A DNA stretch of 64,000 nt, from contig OX485807.1 in the NCBI GenBank assembly GCA_950295325.1, positions 20,121,666 through 20,185,665 of the forward strand, read 5' to 3'. Source of the stretch: Polytrichum commune (lineage: Eukaryota; Streptophyta; Polytrichopsida; Polytrichales; Polytrichaceae). Both the position numbers and the translations under genes were made by a program. Of this stretch, positions 37,088-48,878 are shown piece by piece; the stretch's first letter is position 1, and each line of letters starts with the position of its first letter. Under the pieces are notes generated by a model. It was not told where the DNA came from, ran no database searches, and saw only the letters and a list, made by a program, of their open reading frames with translations.

Positions 37088-38777
37088 TCATGTCCTGATG
37101 GCTCCACCGATAATATCAAAATATCTTTCCTCACTATTCCCAAGCAACACTTTGACAGCGTCTATTAATACCCACGTGTCAATCTTCAGTTGTTGCTCGT
37201 CTGACCTAATTACAGAGGACTAACCTAATGAGACACCACAAAGATAACCACCAGGATCGAACCAGGGTAACGATGTCAAAAGTAGATGATACCAAAAGAT
37301 ACCGGCCTGTATAGCTCAGATCTCTGTGAAAGCATAAGTCAATGTATCAAATCCTACATGTGATTTGAACCTACATGCCTATAGATTACAATGCTCGATC
37401 AGAGGCTCGTCCTTCCCATTCCAATCAGGTGTGTCTGTTATATCACTGCATCCATAAACGCAGAAGCACTCAAAAACAATGGCCAGGTAACAAACTTTTT
37501 TTCCTCTCTTGCTCGCAGACAAGAATACAACTCCTATACGACTTGCTGTAGAGCAGCCAGTACATAGCAATTACTTAGATCTATCGACTTCGGAAGGACG
37601 CTAGCATACACAGGAAAGATGTACTATCGGTCACCAATAGGTGAGGAAGACCAAATGGCAAACCCGGCTGATATTATCAATCTTTGAAGGTCGTGACAAT
37701 CCAGCCGTTCAAAGAACACGAAACTTGTACCAGATCGCCAACACATAGAACTGCTAACGACGATCAATGAAGCATCTTCACAGAACACATCCAACGAACA
37801 CCTGAGGCCAGGAAAAACGAAGAGCACGCATGATCCACGAAAGGCGCTCACACAAACTGAACAGCTCCAGCAACCCACACCGAATCAAGAACCAGAAGAC
37901 TCCGAACTTCGAAGCTATCCCTGAATGAAATCCATCAACTCCATAGAAGAAATGCTCCCTCACATACTCACATCACTTCAAATCATCACATCAAAAGCAA
38001 GAAGACGCATCAAACAAACAAACAAACAAAAACAAAATACCAAAGCCTACCTGTGCAAACAGCAAATTCGAGAACCCTGTACTCGACTCCGTTAAGTTAA
38101 CCTACCCAAAACCAAATCAAACCAATTCCTAAAATAATGGAGCACAAGACTTGGATCACCACATCGACAAGTTCAAACTGCCATCAGAATGCACCAGAAA
38201 TCATTCAAAAGGAAATAAAAAAGTGCGCCACCGACCAGCGCAATAGTCCGCTTTACCCATCCCGCGTGTCCCTTCTATCGATCCTTTCAGGTAAGCGAAA
38301 GACTCGTAGACTTGACAACTGCTTTGATAGTACACATCCGGAGCTGAGATGGAGGGGAGCCTCTACACTCGGAGGCCGTAACTTCGTCTAAAGTTACTCG
38401 GGATCAATCTGAGCCGTCGATTGTTCTGCCATCGACGACCACGCGATGTCGATTCTCTGACTCGGGTTACTTCCCGGGGTTTTAAGTTAACCCTGGGTAA
38501 ATTGCACGGCTAAGATTGCCACGTGTTGTGTAACAGTGACCTGGATGTGGGAGCTGGGCCGGACGATCTTCCACGGTGGGCCGTTGGATGAGGATGGTGT
38601 AGTGAGGTCCAAGATTAAGCGGTAGCTGGCGGTTGGAATGGGTGAGGAATGGCGGCCACTGCACGCGGTGCTTAACTGGTGGAGGATAGACTTTGGAGGC
38701 GTTGCCGAGGTGGATTGGGCCAGGGCTGGACCCACCACCTCGTTGCGTTGGGCCCACACCACTATTAACCTAATAAG
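37088..38777 (-). promoter_or_regulatory. Upstream region of the AT74H-like gene
   Basis: This is the 5' flank of the minus-strand phosphatase gene. A GT at about 38050 on the minus strand (CACAG/GTAGGC) could be the donor of a 5' UTR intron, as the start codon at 37087 has no obvious TATA box nearby. From 38.2 to 38.76 kb the DNA is GC-richer with many CG dinucleotides, fitting a promoter; open frames there lack domains. Confidence 0.35.
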
Positions 38778-39248
38778 TACACTCTAAACTCCGTAGTATC
38801 ACACCTATGGCAACCAAAGTGCACGTGATATTACGGAGTTTTGCAGTGTAAACATGGATGCCGTGATATTATAGAATTAGTGTAGCATGTGATATTATGG
38901 AATAACACAAAGGAGATGTGAGGGCAATTTGAATTCGTTCTCCTGTCACCTACGTTGGTCCACTCCACTTGGCCTTCCCGAGTGATGTGGTAGACACATG
39001 CACCAACATTCAACAAGTGGAAGAAGAAGAAGAAGAAGAAGACTCCACATGTTGACACATAGCGCAATGCGAGGGTGTGGGTTGACTTCTATGGTGGTTT
39101 GCATTAATGACAAAATTTCGTGATATGAGGAAGAGAAATGTGACAATAAGGAGTGAGATTTGAACTACGAACATCCATTCCCTAGGGTTTCAGGATATTA
39201 GAGAGTGCGTGACATTATGGGAGTTGATATTACGGAGTTTAGGGTGTA
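38778..39248. mobile_element. MITE with ~24-bp inverted ends (about 471 bp)
   Basis: The left end is TACACTCTAAACTCCGTAGT and the right end, reversed, is TACACCCTAAACTCCGTAAT, both followed by ATCA. Inside, the end motif recurs at 38827-38845 and in weaker form near 38865 and 38890. Tips of TA-CACTC or CACTC leave Stowaway-like and CACTA-like both possible. A (GAA)n tract lies at 39018-39042. Confidence 0.6.
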
Positions 39249-41385
39249 CAAGAAATCTACACTGATTATACCATTTATTTAGTGAGTGTTATGATTCAGA
39301 TTTCCATAGTGCAATAATGTCTTACGCAAGAGTTCAATTTGTATCAACAAAAGTTCAATAGGTAGATTAATTATTATAGAACACAAATGATTTTTCTTGG
39401 TACAATGCTACATTCTCGTTAGATAGTTATAGCTTAACTCCGAGTAGTAACATGCACTTGGAATCCCACGTAAGTTTGTGGCTACATCAACCCAAGGTGA
39501 TACCCTTTAAACTAGCTCGGGTTTCTGATGCTAATTCCAAGGTCAAATTCTCTTGAAAAAAAGAATTTGCACATGTCATAATATAATCAACTGCATTTTC
39601 ACCTTGGATAATAGTGATAGGGGCCCAACTCAAGATAGGTGGGCATCTAGCATTGGTTGTTAAGTTGTACCGGGCACACCAACTAATACGGTGATGAGGC
39701 AAATATAAGGTATATGGGTGCTTTTGGGTACAATATTTAACCAAAGACCTTTGTTGGATTGGTTTGTGGTTGGGTAAAGATCAAAGAACAACCATCATAA
39801 AGACACATGTTTGAAAGAGAGTGGACTATGTGAACACTTTTCCAGCAAGAGATGACCCCTCATGTCACCAAGGCCAATAATGGGTGGTTGTGGTAGAGGT
39901 GGTGTCATATGAGTGCACCTTGGCAGGAAGGTCTTGTATCAAAAGATATGAAGTGGGCCTAAAATGGACACATCCTTTTTGACTAGTCCACCCACTTCTC
40001 CTACGACATTAAACATGTGATTGGTACAAGAATCATAGCAACTGCAAATCAAGTCCGCGGCCATTCCCTCATGTGTATAAATATCTTATTCATTATCGAA
40101 GTGATACAAATATATATTCTTATCTACCAAGCATGTGGGTTCGTCCTCCCAATTGTGTTGAATCTAGGGTAGAAAACAAAATATGAGCTTGTAGTCTATC
40201 TTTGTTGAACAAGCATCTACTATGGTGTTCGATTTTAGACGGCACAACTAACCACACATCACTCAATTATAGGTGTCCGGTTAAGATAAACGATTGAATA
40301 AGCTCCGCTTACCTACGATTAAAGGGTTCATATGTGAGCGCACACAAATGGTGATGTCAAATAACTCTCTTCATGCCTCGTTGGTCTCCTAGCCGGCTTG
40401 GAATTCATGACGTCTATGCAAACTCATTCATCGTGGATAAGGGGCTTTACATAATAAAAAGAAGTCCTTTGTACGATCAAGGATTGATTCATTCCAACTA
40501 TACTCCACTACAAACTAATTTGGGGTCTTTGATGTTATATCATGATCAGATCGTCTTAAAACAATCATTTGTATACTATATTGTAATTCACCATGTTCCC
40601 ACCTATGCAATGGGATGAGTTTACGTAGACACCACAAATCCATAGCCCTCCTTGCCCAGGTTGGAGTTAACCTTGTCCATAGCTTTCATCTATTTGATCA
40701 AGAAGTAACCGGAGCCACATGAAATGAATGTCCAACAAAGGTGAGTGACTGAATAAGGCCGGCTTGCCTTAATCCTTGGTGTCAATCAATGTTGTTTATC
40801 AATACAATTAGAGGCTCGAGCTGTCAAACATTGAACTCCGAGTTTCTCGATCCGTGGAGGTTAACATGTTCCATAACCACGTTTTGCATGTGCTCGTTTT
40901 GATTGATTTGATTGCAAATCAATCCAATCCACATGAGCATGATAAATTGGTTTGAATGTCACGAAAACATCATGAAGATGGATAGAGTGATTCTTTTGTG
41001 ATCGGTAATTATCGTGTGGTGGAGTGAGTGAAGATTACGTGCTCCACTTTATCAGCCAAAGGAGTTGACCAACCATCTCCTTCACACAAAAACCAAGAAA
41101 TAAGAAATAAGAACATTTGCAAAGTGTGATGTGAACTCTTAGGCCCCATTCATCTAACCAAGTTCCAAAACGGGCCCATGCAAGGATTGAGGCGGGTGGG
41201 AGGTGTTGTATTAAGTCAAGGAGGATCGACAAGTGCCCGGATTTGATGTTTTCTAAGTTTGTGTTAATTATGAATGATGTATGTAAGGTATTTGATGGAA
41301 GTGTATGCTTTGGAGGTTAGAGGGCAAGAGGATTCATTAGGGGTCTATGTATGGCGCCATGAACTCCAATGGTCGTTATGGACGC
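39249..41385. other. Repeat-derived intergenic DNA, no gene
   Basis: The block 39755-39830 matches the inner arms of the 5300-6690 foldback ('ggatcaaag.acaa.catcat.aaagacacatgttt' in part). Frames at 39487-41232 lack domains. Confidence 0.45.
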
Positions 41386-41388
41386 TTA

Positions 41389-41887
41389 GGGCCACTTCAC
41401 ACATGAGCCAAGAGCCGTGACCATGAAATTATGAGAGCCCAAAAGAAAGTGTTCAAGGTTGTCCCAAGACACCTCCAAAATCATGTAGTGTGGTCACAGA
41501 TCCTCAAGTATAGTGTGAGGTCATAGGTGACCGGGCCCTCAACCAAATGCTATTTCAAGGAATTTCTATTCATATGGGTCCTCGCACATGATAAAATAGA
41601 ATAATTCAACCGGTGTGAGCATTCGAAGTGCCATGATCTCTTGGTTTTGTGCTAGGCCTACCTCCAAGAAGTGGTTTTTGAAAATAGTCCAAGTGACCAT
41701 GAAACATGTTCCATTTGATGCCATATAAGAATCTATGTAGACTTTACATCCATCTTGCATTCACATACTCCGTTGGTTCTCCCAAGCATAGTGTGAAGCG
41801 AACTTGGACCAACTCTGCCGTTTCCACCAATGAGAAGGCTTGAAGTGTAATGGTCACGGGCTCTCAGTCTCGTGTGTGAAGTGGCCC
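41389..41887 (-). mobile_element. Tourist-like MITE, full copy 2 (499 bp)
   Basis: Inverted relative to the 498-bp copy at 14523-15020 and colinear with it over the whole length. Both ends carry GGGCCACTTCACACATGAG or its near match, and the element is flanked by TTA at 41386-41388 and 41888-41890, a perfect 3-bp duplication. It carries no gene. Confidence 0.85.
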
Positions 41888-41890
41888 TTA

Positions 41891-42726
41891 GTAGGTATAC
41901 CTCATTCCCTCAGGGGGTTCACTCCCTCTTATATTTTGCATACACGTGCGTTCGGGACCTATTTATTGGGGGGGGGGTTATTTACCTTGCAGAAAAGATT
42001 ATAAGGTGATGGTATTTTACATGTAAAAAGCCTAAAAAATTATATGTGATGGTATTCTACATGTAAACATGTTTCACTATTTTAAAATCCCCTATTTTAC
42101 ATGTATATTTTTTACAAAATGTATCTACAATGAATATATTGGACCCTATTTTTTATCGCACGTTGTTCTACGATTTTCGCCAGTGAACCCCCCGAGCTCA
42201 TTCCACGGTCTCCTCAATGTTTTGTCATAATTTGTGGAAGCTTTTGATGCATCTTTTGGCATGCATGCCTTGTCAGTGTGATTTTCAACCATCATTGGAT
42301 TTCAAGACATTGTTGATTGGAAAACAATGGTTGGTTCAAATGGATACATAGCATTCCCACATGTAAAGTTGATGATAGCACCAATTGGTGTTTGAGAGAA
42401 CACATCCAATAAGTTTGGTCATCATCATCATCATCTTAACCAACAATGCTGTGGAGAGTTTCTTCCTTTTTGTAATTATCATTAATACCATCATTCTATC
42501 AACACAATTCACAATGGACCTCACTTAGTACCCAAAACATTCATAGTTTGATGTGGTAATTCATAGTTGACTACCTAAATTATTTGAAAAATCATGGATT
42601 TGCAATTGATGTGGACCAACTTACGTTGATATTTAGCATAATATTAGCATAGCACTTCCCACTTCCTATGTCAAGTGGGATGTGTGTTCTACGATCATAT
42701 TTCCTACTAGTGTAGTAAGGGGACAA
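41891..42726. other. Intergenic stretch, no gene seen
   Basis: The G run at 41970-41978 is followed by a short duplicated motif ('gtgatggtattttacatgtaaa', about 42007 and 42046). CAT triplets occur at 42420-42436. No gene. Confidence 0.45.
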
Positions 42727-43048
42727 TACTAAATTAATTATTTGTATTTAGTGTCACCGATTTTATTTGTTTGCTCAACCGTAAACATTTTTTCGGGCAC
42801 TATAGTTTTACAATGTTGCAAATATTAAGTGATTTTTCATCCAAATTTCAATTACTCGTGAAAATATTACACTACATTAATGTTAAGATGCATAATATAT
42901 CAAACTTTGTTTCAAGAGTTGGCATGAATTTCATCCAAAATCCAATTATCCATGACGATGCTTGTAAACTTATTCATAAAAAGTGTCAAAGAAAGTTTAT
43001 TACAGTGACATAAAATGCCATATGACATTAAAAACAATATTCAATGTA
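42727..43048 (-). mobile_element. CACTA-ended MITE, long form, inverted copy
   Basis: Reverse-complement relative of 14141-14469 and 43909-44215. It opens with 'tttgtatttagtgtcaccga' (the right tip of the family, reversed) and closes near 'caatattcaatgtag'. Ends are more decayed than in the other copies. Confidence 0.5.
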
Positions 43049-43252
43049 GATGTTTATTGCTTTTAGAAATTGATTGTTCAAGACAAGAAAAGTCACATAC
43101 TCCATTATGAATAGGTAGAGTTGTAAGGAAGGTCAGTGTTCTCATACGCCAACGTACGAAGTCCGTTCACCACCTACTCCTCATGTCCTATGAATAGGTC
43201 AATAGAAATGAGTGGGCACCAAAAAGGTTTGCACCACTTTGACGAGTCATAG

Positions 43253-43880
43253 GAGTAGTACTGGAAGCCCATGCAATTTAAAAAAAAAAAAAAATTCAAC
43301 AAACAAGTGCATTACACATTCAAGCCCATAACATCATCGAGCAATGTGCGGCCGTTCGTGTGGGCCCCGAAGAATATGACCGTGGGATGCCGTAGCTAGT
43401 GCAATTTTGCACTAGCTACGGCACCTCGTGATTTATAATTCTTAGGGCCCACATGAACGAACACACATTGCTGACTAATGTTATGCCTGTGTGAGGTGAC
43501 CACACTTCAAAAATCAACTTGGGTGGGTTTTTCTAGAAATGTATATGGCCCTTACAAGTTAACATGTACATGAGTAGTATTGGAAGCCCATGCAATTTCC
43601 AAAATCAACAAACATGTGCACTACATATTCACACATGCCCATAACATCTTTAAGCAATGTGTTTGTTCATGTGAGCTTGAGATTATAACCATGGGATGCC
43701 GCAGCTAGTGGAATTTGTGCTAGCTGCGGCATCTCATGGTTATAATCTCAAGCTCACACGAACAAACACACATAACTTACTCATGGTTATGCCCATGTGA
43801 GGTGACCATGTTTCAAATATCAACTTGGGTGGGTTTTTCTATAAATTTACATGGCCTTCCAAATTAACATGTACATGAGC
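43253..43880. repeat. Tandem pair of 310-320-bp units, each with a ~130-bp foldback
   Basis: Unit A (43253-43571) and unit B (43572-43880) are direct repeats with a period of 319 bp. Each centre is a near-perfect palindrome: A at 43340-43472, B at 43650-43779. The core of A has 17-bp arms TGCCGTAGCTAGTGCAA and its complement around a 2-base loop. In B the matching arms read GCCGCAGCTAG and CTAGCTGCGGC, so a T-A pair in A is a C-G pair in B. No protein is encoded. Confidence 0.8.
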
Positions 43881-43908
43881 ATGTTGTGGTTTTTGGATCA
43901 AATAACTA

Positions 43909-44215
43909 CACTAAATATGATGTTTAGTGTCATATGGTATTTAATGTCACTATGGTAACTTTTTGGATGACACTTCTTATGAATACGTGAACAATATTGT
44001 CATGGATGATGGATGAGTTCATCCATTGGCCAAACCCCTACCTACTCATGTCAACAACTTGTGATGAAATATTGTCATGGGTGATTGAAAGTTGGATGAA
44101 GAACCACTTGGTAAGTGTTAGTAATTACAAGACTGTAAATCTATAATCCTCCCAAAAAATTACAATGAATGACAAATAATGTTGGGTTAACATTTTGTGT
44201 TGGTGACACTAATTG
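43909..44215 (+). mobile_element. CACTA-ended MITE, long form
   Basis: The left tip CACTAAATATGATGTTTAG is palindromic and is followed by 'tgtcatatggta'. The right tip has 'ttggtgacacta'. It shares interior blocks with 14141-14469. A stretch near 43990-44060 ('gtcatggatga' twice) suggests a short internal duplication. Confidence 0.6.
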
Positions 44216-44922
44216 CACAAAAAAATGCGTGGGTCTTATGTAGTCACTTTTCTTATACAAGTATCTATATTTGAGTGGTGTATGATGAGGCAAGTTGTAG
44301 TTAAGAACAACATTAGAAAGACGTGTTATGATGATATAAGAATTATGTGTTCACATATAGGCATCATTCTAGGGGAACCAATATTGTAGTTAACACAATT
44401 GGAAGGGTATATGTAAGTATCATAGAAAGGCCAAAAAAATAAATTCACTTTGACCTCTTATGACCTTGGTTACTCTACTTGGGTTAAGAAGTTTGATATG
44501 ATAATCTTTATGATTTGCAGTTGCTAACTAACTAAGGCGATTCCCAATCCAATCCAATGCTCAAAATGTGTCATTGAAATTGGAAATATTTACTCATGAA
44601 GGAAAAAAATGACCTCATTTGCACAATATAAGATTACTCAACAATGACATGTAGTCATCCTATTGACTTATTTCAAGGCCATTGTCTCTATTACCCTTAT
44701 TAATCTTGAATCAATTAATGAAGGCACAATTCGCCCATTATCCTTGAGACCTCCATAGTTGGTTTCGGATCCTAATACCTACCAAGGGGATAATAGGGAA
44801 AAATGCCCCGTGTAGGCTGGTTGTTGATATATCCTAATTTAAGCTCACTAGACAACTTTATGGTCTTTCATCTTGGTTTAGGTGTTAACTTTTGAAAATG
44901 ACAACCCTTGTGCTCTACACTA
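44216..44922. other. Intergenic stretch, no gene seen
   Basis: AT-rich, no coding signal and no terminal repeats recognised. Confidence 0.4.
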
Positions 44923-45122
44923 CACTAAATATGGTATTTAGTAGCACTCACTATTTGTAGTTACACAATGCTACATCTTTCTACTCTCAATGTAATTTCT
45001 TACCAAGTAAAGATTCGAATATTTTACAATGTTCAAACAACCAATTTGACCTTTGTTGACAAAAAATGAGATATAAAATAAGCAATTATACAAGTAAGTG
45101 ACACTAAATACAATATTTAGTG
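44923..45122. mobile_element. CACTA-ended short MITE, copy B (200 bp)
   Basis: It starts CACTAAATATGGTATTTAG and ends CAATATTTAGTG, giving inverted ends with CACTA/TAGTG tips. The interior aligns with 11909-12127. The recurring end motif 'gtgacactaaata' also lies at many other sites in the window. Confidence 0.65.
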
Positions 45123-45446
45123 TAATAATTGGTGTTTCCACCCTCTCCCTCCCCCTCGGTAGGTTTTGTGGACATCCAACCCCACAAAGCATGTTGACAT
45201 TATTGGGTTTTGTTTCCCAACACCTACCTTGGGGGTATAGTAAAAACCTACCCCCTATAGGTTTATTTCCCATTCATCCTAATCTAACCTCAATAGATAA
45301 GTTAAAATTTATGATCTTGAATTAGGTGTTGGTTTGAATTTTTAAAAAAAAACCATGCACACTCTACATAGCAGTCAATGTTTTCGCTCTCCCCTTTGGT
45401 AGGTATTGTGATATAAAACATCACCAGATGTTGCTTAGTAATGTTA

Positions 45447-46202
45447 TAGACCTTGGATAGTTGGCCAATTAGAATCACCTAGCTAAATTTTCCACGCCCC
45501 TATTTGTCACTGATTCCTTCAATCTAGGATTCTTACTTAGCTTTAGCTAGCTAACTTTTCCAGAACTTTCAATTTCACTCAGCTTCGACTAGCTGTAAAG
45601 TTGTGTGACATGCATATTCGTTGTAAACCAAAGAGAAATCCATTCAAATGAAACCAAACAATACAAATATGGTTGTATTGCTCTCGGTTGGCTCTATATT
45701 TTCATGTTGTTGCACAAGGATATTAAAAGGCTTTAAATTAGCACGTATAATCGGCTTCCTCACTTTCGACTGGCACTGGTGATAGATCATCATCTTCTTT
45801 GTGATCATCTTCTTCATTTGCATTATCATTGGAATCGTCAATGCAATCTGGCAATTCAAGACGAGATGGAATCAAGGTGTTCCAAATTGGAGATTCTGCG
45901 ACATCTACTAGATTATTAGGAAATAGGCTCATGTTTAGTTTCAAAAACATTGTTGCTTCAATGAGTCTGGGTTTGAGAGATGACCGTTTAGGTGCAATGA
46001 CATCATTCATTCCACCGAGATTACATTCAAATTCTCGCTAGCTATTAGTTAACTTCAACTAACTAAGTTTCCTCGCTTGGATTATGGCACTTAGTTTTAG
46101 CTAGCTATTCTTTTGAGACACCGAATTCATGCGTAGCTTTAGCTAGTTGGAGCTTTTAGCTAGCTAAAATAGCTGCTCACTTAGTTAGTTGTCCGAGGTC
46201 TA
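45447..46202 (-). mobile_element. hAT element, 756 bp, with transposase C-terminal remnant
   Basis: The left end reads TAGACCTTGGATAGTTGGC and the right end, reversed, TAGACCTCGGACAACTAAC. Flanks are TAATGTTA (45439-45446) and TAATGTTG (46203-46210): an 8-bp duplication with one mismatch, the hAT hallmark. Both subterminal regions are packed with TAGCTA motifs, as in hAT elements. On the minus strand the interior encodes 'KRSSLKPRLIEATMFLKLN', followed by an acidic tail; this fits the C-terminal end of hAT transposases. Everything upstream of that end is missing, so the element is non-autonomous. Confidence 0.8.
45738..46040 (-). pseudogene. hAT transposase C-terminal fragment
   Basis: The frame reads through 'GGMNDVIAPKRSSLKPRLIE' and 'MFLKLNMSLFPNN' to an Asp/Glu-rich end (stop about 45738). 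In full hAT proteins this sequence comes after the dimerisation region. The catalytic domain and BED finger are absent. The first ATG of the frame is not meaningful because the gene is cut at its 5' side by the element end. Confidence 0.6.
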
Positions 46203-46339
46203 TAATGTTGTAAACCATAGATGCTATTGTTAAGGGCTTCTTTGTGTTGGATTGGCACCAAAATAATTTCATCAAAGATTCTCAAAAGAATTCATTAAAA
46301 AAAAACACATGAACTGGTACGATTGCACTTCAAGGTTTT

Positions 46340-46525
46340 TGCCTATAAGGTAGAGGGTGCTTAAACCAACACTTTAAGCTATTGCACATACATATGGCTA
46401 CATGGTTGATATAAAAATATATATTCATATTAGCCTTTGTTCTAAACATAGGTACAAAGAAAGACAAAATATATTTAGCCTCAATTACATATTTGGTGAG
46501 TATTCAAAGTCAAAACCACTAGCTT
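46340..46525. repeat. Dispersed repeat, pair with 10246-10430
   Basis: Same orientation and same order of blocks as at 10246-10430. It is followed by the GC-richer block 46525-46910, which is not found next to the other copy. Confidence 0.6.
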
Positions 46526-46736
46526 CCTTGAACCAACATATAAGCCCCGTGTATGACAACCTTGGATATGATGAGGAACCCCCACCATCATTGCCTAGAA
46601 CCAACACAACATAGTTGGGTACTGGGCCCAAGCTAGATAAAAGACCAACTAGTAACAGTGTGCAAAGCCACATGGCCACCTCCATGATCCCACCTACTTC
46701 GCTTGCAAAACCATCACCTTGCATCATGGGTACCAA
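46485..46736 (-). pseudogene. Possible captured first exon with a signal-peptide-like start
   Basis: From an internal ATG at about 46685 the frame reads MEVAMWLCTLLLVGLLSSLG, a convincing hydrophobic leader, then 'PNYVVLVLGNDGGGSSSYP' and stops within the repeat. A TATA-like TTTTATAC lies upstream on the minus strand near 46815. The leader and the VLVLGND segment recall the start of GDSL-type esterases, but the active-site serine motif is not present, so this is only a suggestion. It may be a gene fragment carried by a transposon. Confidence 0.25.
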
Positions 46737-46910
46737 CCCCCTTTGTGCTTTGTGGGCCTACCTTCATGACTTTGTGAATAGAATGGGGCTATAACCCCTC
46801 CCCCTTGCAGTGTATAAAACGGCTAGAATAGGCATTGATAAGCCACCCTAAACCCACCTTGAACCAACCAAAGATAGAGTGGATCCTGTAGCCTACCCTA
46901 GATGAAGGTA

Positions 46911-48878
46911 GTGGAGGTTGCTATGAAATGGCGCCACTAATGACACCTAAAAACGTCACTTCATGGGCCCATACACTCCTACACCATGGGGAAAGCTTCA
47001 AGATAATAAAATGCTGGTAATTGGGAGGTGTTTATAAGTGTTGGTTTTAACACCCTCTACCTTATTTCTCATGTGCAACGCATGGATAGGGTAGTCTTTA
47101 CCTCCACACATGGGAAACAAAGTTTTGGTGATGAGGGAGCTCAAGCCTACTTGCTGCACCACTAGGGTCTATTCTATCCCTCGCAATTAAAAACAACTGC
47201 ACCCTCTCAAATTTGAATCATATCAAACAAATAGATAAAATTGAATAAATAATATAATATTAAATAAACCTTGGGAGTTTTACTTTATTTGTTAATGTGA
47301 ATGATGGCCTATTCTACCCACAACTTGTTGAATGGGTTTACCCCATGTGGATCTACTAGTAGTTGAACTTCCAATGTGTGGGTTCGGGGGCTTTGTGACT
47401 AACTTTTAAATCCAAGGTAAATATATTTTCTAATTTGTGTGGGGTTTCAAGTGGGGCATGTGATGTTGTAGGTTCGAGTGGGTGTGGTGGTCATGTTAAG
47501 GTTGCATGTTTCAAGGGACGGGTGATGCTTTGTTAGGGGCCAAGGTCGAATTCTTGTGAGTCCATGATGCTAATTGATGTAGGAAAATGTTTGCAGAAAC
47601 TAGGGTGACTCATAGGTTTCAAAATTTATGTGGACTGCAAATGGATTTTCGTTTGGGGTCATCTCAACATGTAAGTGCATCAAATGTGTTAGTGTGGTAC
47701 TAACTTGATGTGTCATGTTGATTTGAGCGTTCTTCATGACTTGTCAAGTCGCAACAAGTGTAACCTATCACTTTCTGTGGTTGCCATTCAATTATTGCCA
47801 GATTGTTTTATGTTGGTTGACGATAAATAATGTGAGCCACACTAAATCAAATGTATAGTGTGGTAGGTGAGTTGGGAGCAAGAAGACTAGTCCAATCCAA
47901 TCCAATTGATTTGGTGAAGAAACTCCCAAGGAACTATGACATATTTACATGCAAACTCATCTCCACTCGCACATAAGATGGAACTATCTTCTAATTTCAT
48001 GAAAATAAGATGCCCTAAGAATTCATGCATGCATTTTCTAAGATCGTGTATTTAAAGAACTTCTATAAGATGTCATAAGTTTGGAATATGAGAATCTATG
48101 ATGCACAAAGGAGAGGGACAACCCCGTCACTTTCTACAACTTATTGCATATTCATAACATGTCATCATACATCACCACATATTGTGACAGGTTCTTGAAT
48201 ATGTTATCATTTGAAACAAATTCTTATCATATTCTTATTACTATAAGTTCAAGATCTAACAAGTTAACCCCTAAGCATTCAAAAGGCCCAGACTGGGTCT
48301 CTCTAAGCAAAAAATAATGTATTCAAACTACATAATTTCATTTTCAGCTAATCATGTCAAAAGTAAGTGACCCTACCTAAATCAACTTAGTTTTTCAAGT
48401 GCATTGTTTGAACAAGTTAAACACTTTGATGTTATTGAAGATTTAAGTTCAACTACACAACATGGCTGCCCTTGGATGCAAATACATATGTTGTACCTTG
48501 ATCATCAATGTCTAGTATGAGTATATTTTCCTTGATATAAGGCAATGCATTCAATAAACTCTCAAACACATCAATATATAAAATACGGTTTCTGAACTTG
48601 GTGAAGCCCGTACAAATTGTGTGTGTATATGACCGTAAATCGAGACCCTGCATCCTTCAAGGGTTAATCTTCACAATTCATACACGGTCTCCGCCTTTGT
48701 GAAGTTAACAGGGAATCACCACTCAGACAGACATACAGACAGAGAGATCTGGAGAACCAATGAGTACAAATATTTTTTCTGGGTATTGATTACTTCAGGA
48801 ATCTTTGAATTCTACTGCCGTAGGCGTTACATTGACTTGATCAGTGTCATGAACATCTTCAGAACCGCATTTACTCAC
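46911..48878. other. Intergenic stretch, no gene seen
   Basis: AT-rich. The minus-strand frame at 48453-48653 ('FRNRILYIDVFESLLNALPY') looks somewhat protein-like and might be a downstream exon of the locus at 48879-49735, but I could not connect it by a clean splice in frame. Confidence 0.35.

Noticed and set aside
37240-37410. tRNA-like B-box sequences (GGTTCGATCC and AGGTTCAAATC on the minus strand) with a 'tagctcag' A-box-like motif
   Set aside because: The boxes do not fall in the spacing or stems of one cloverleaf; no acceptor stem pairs.
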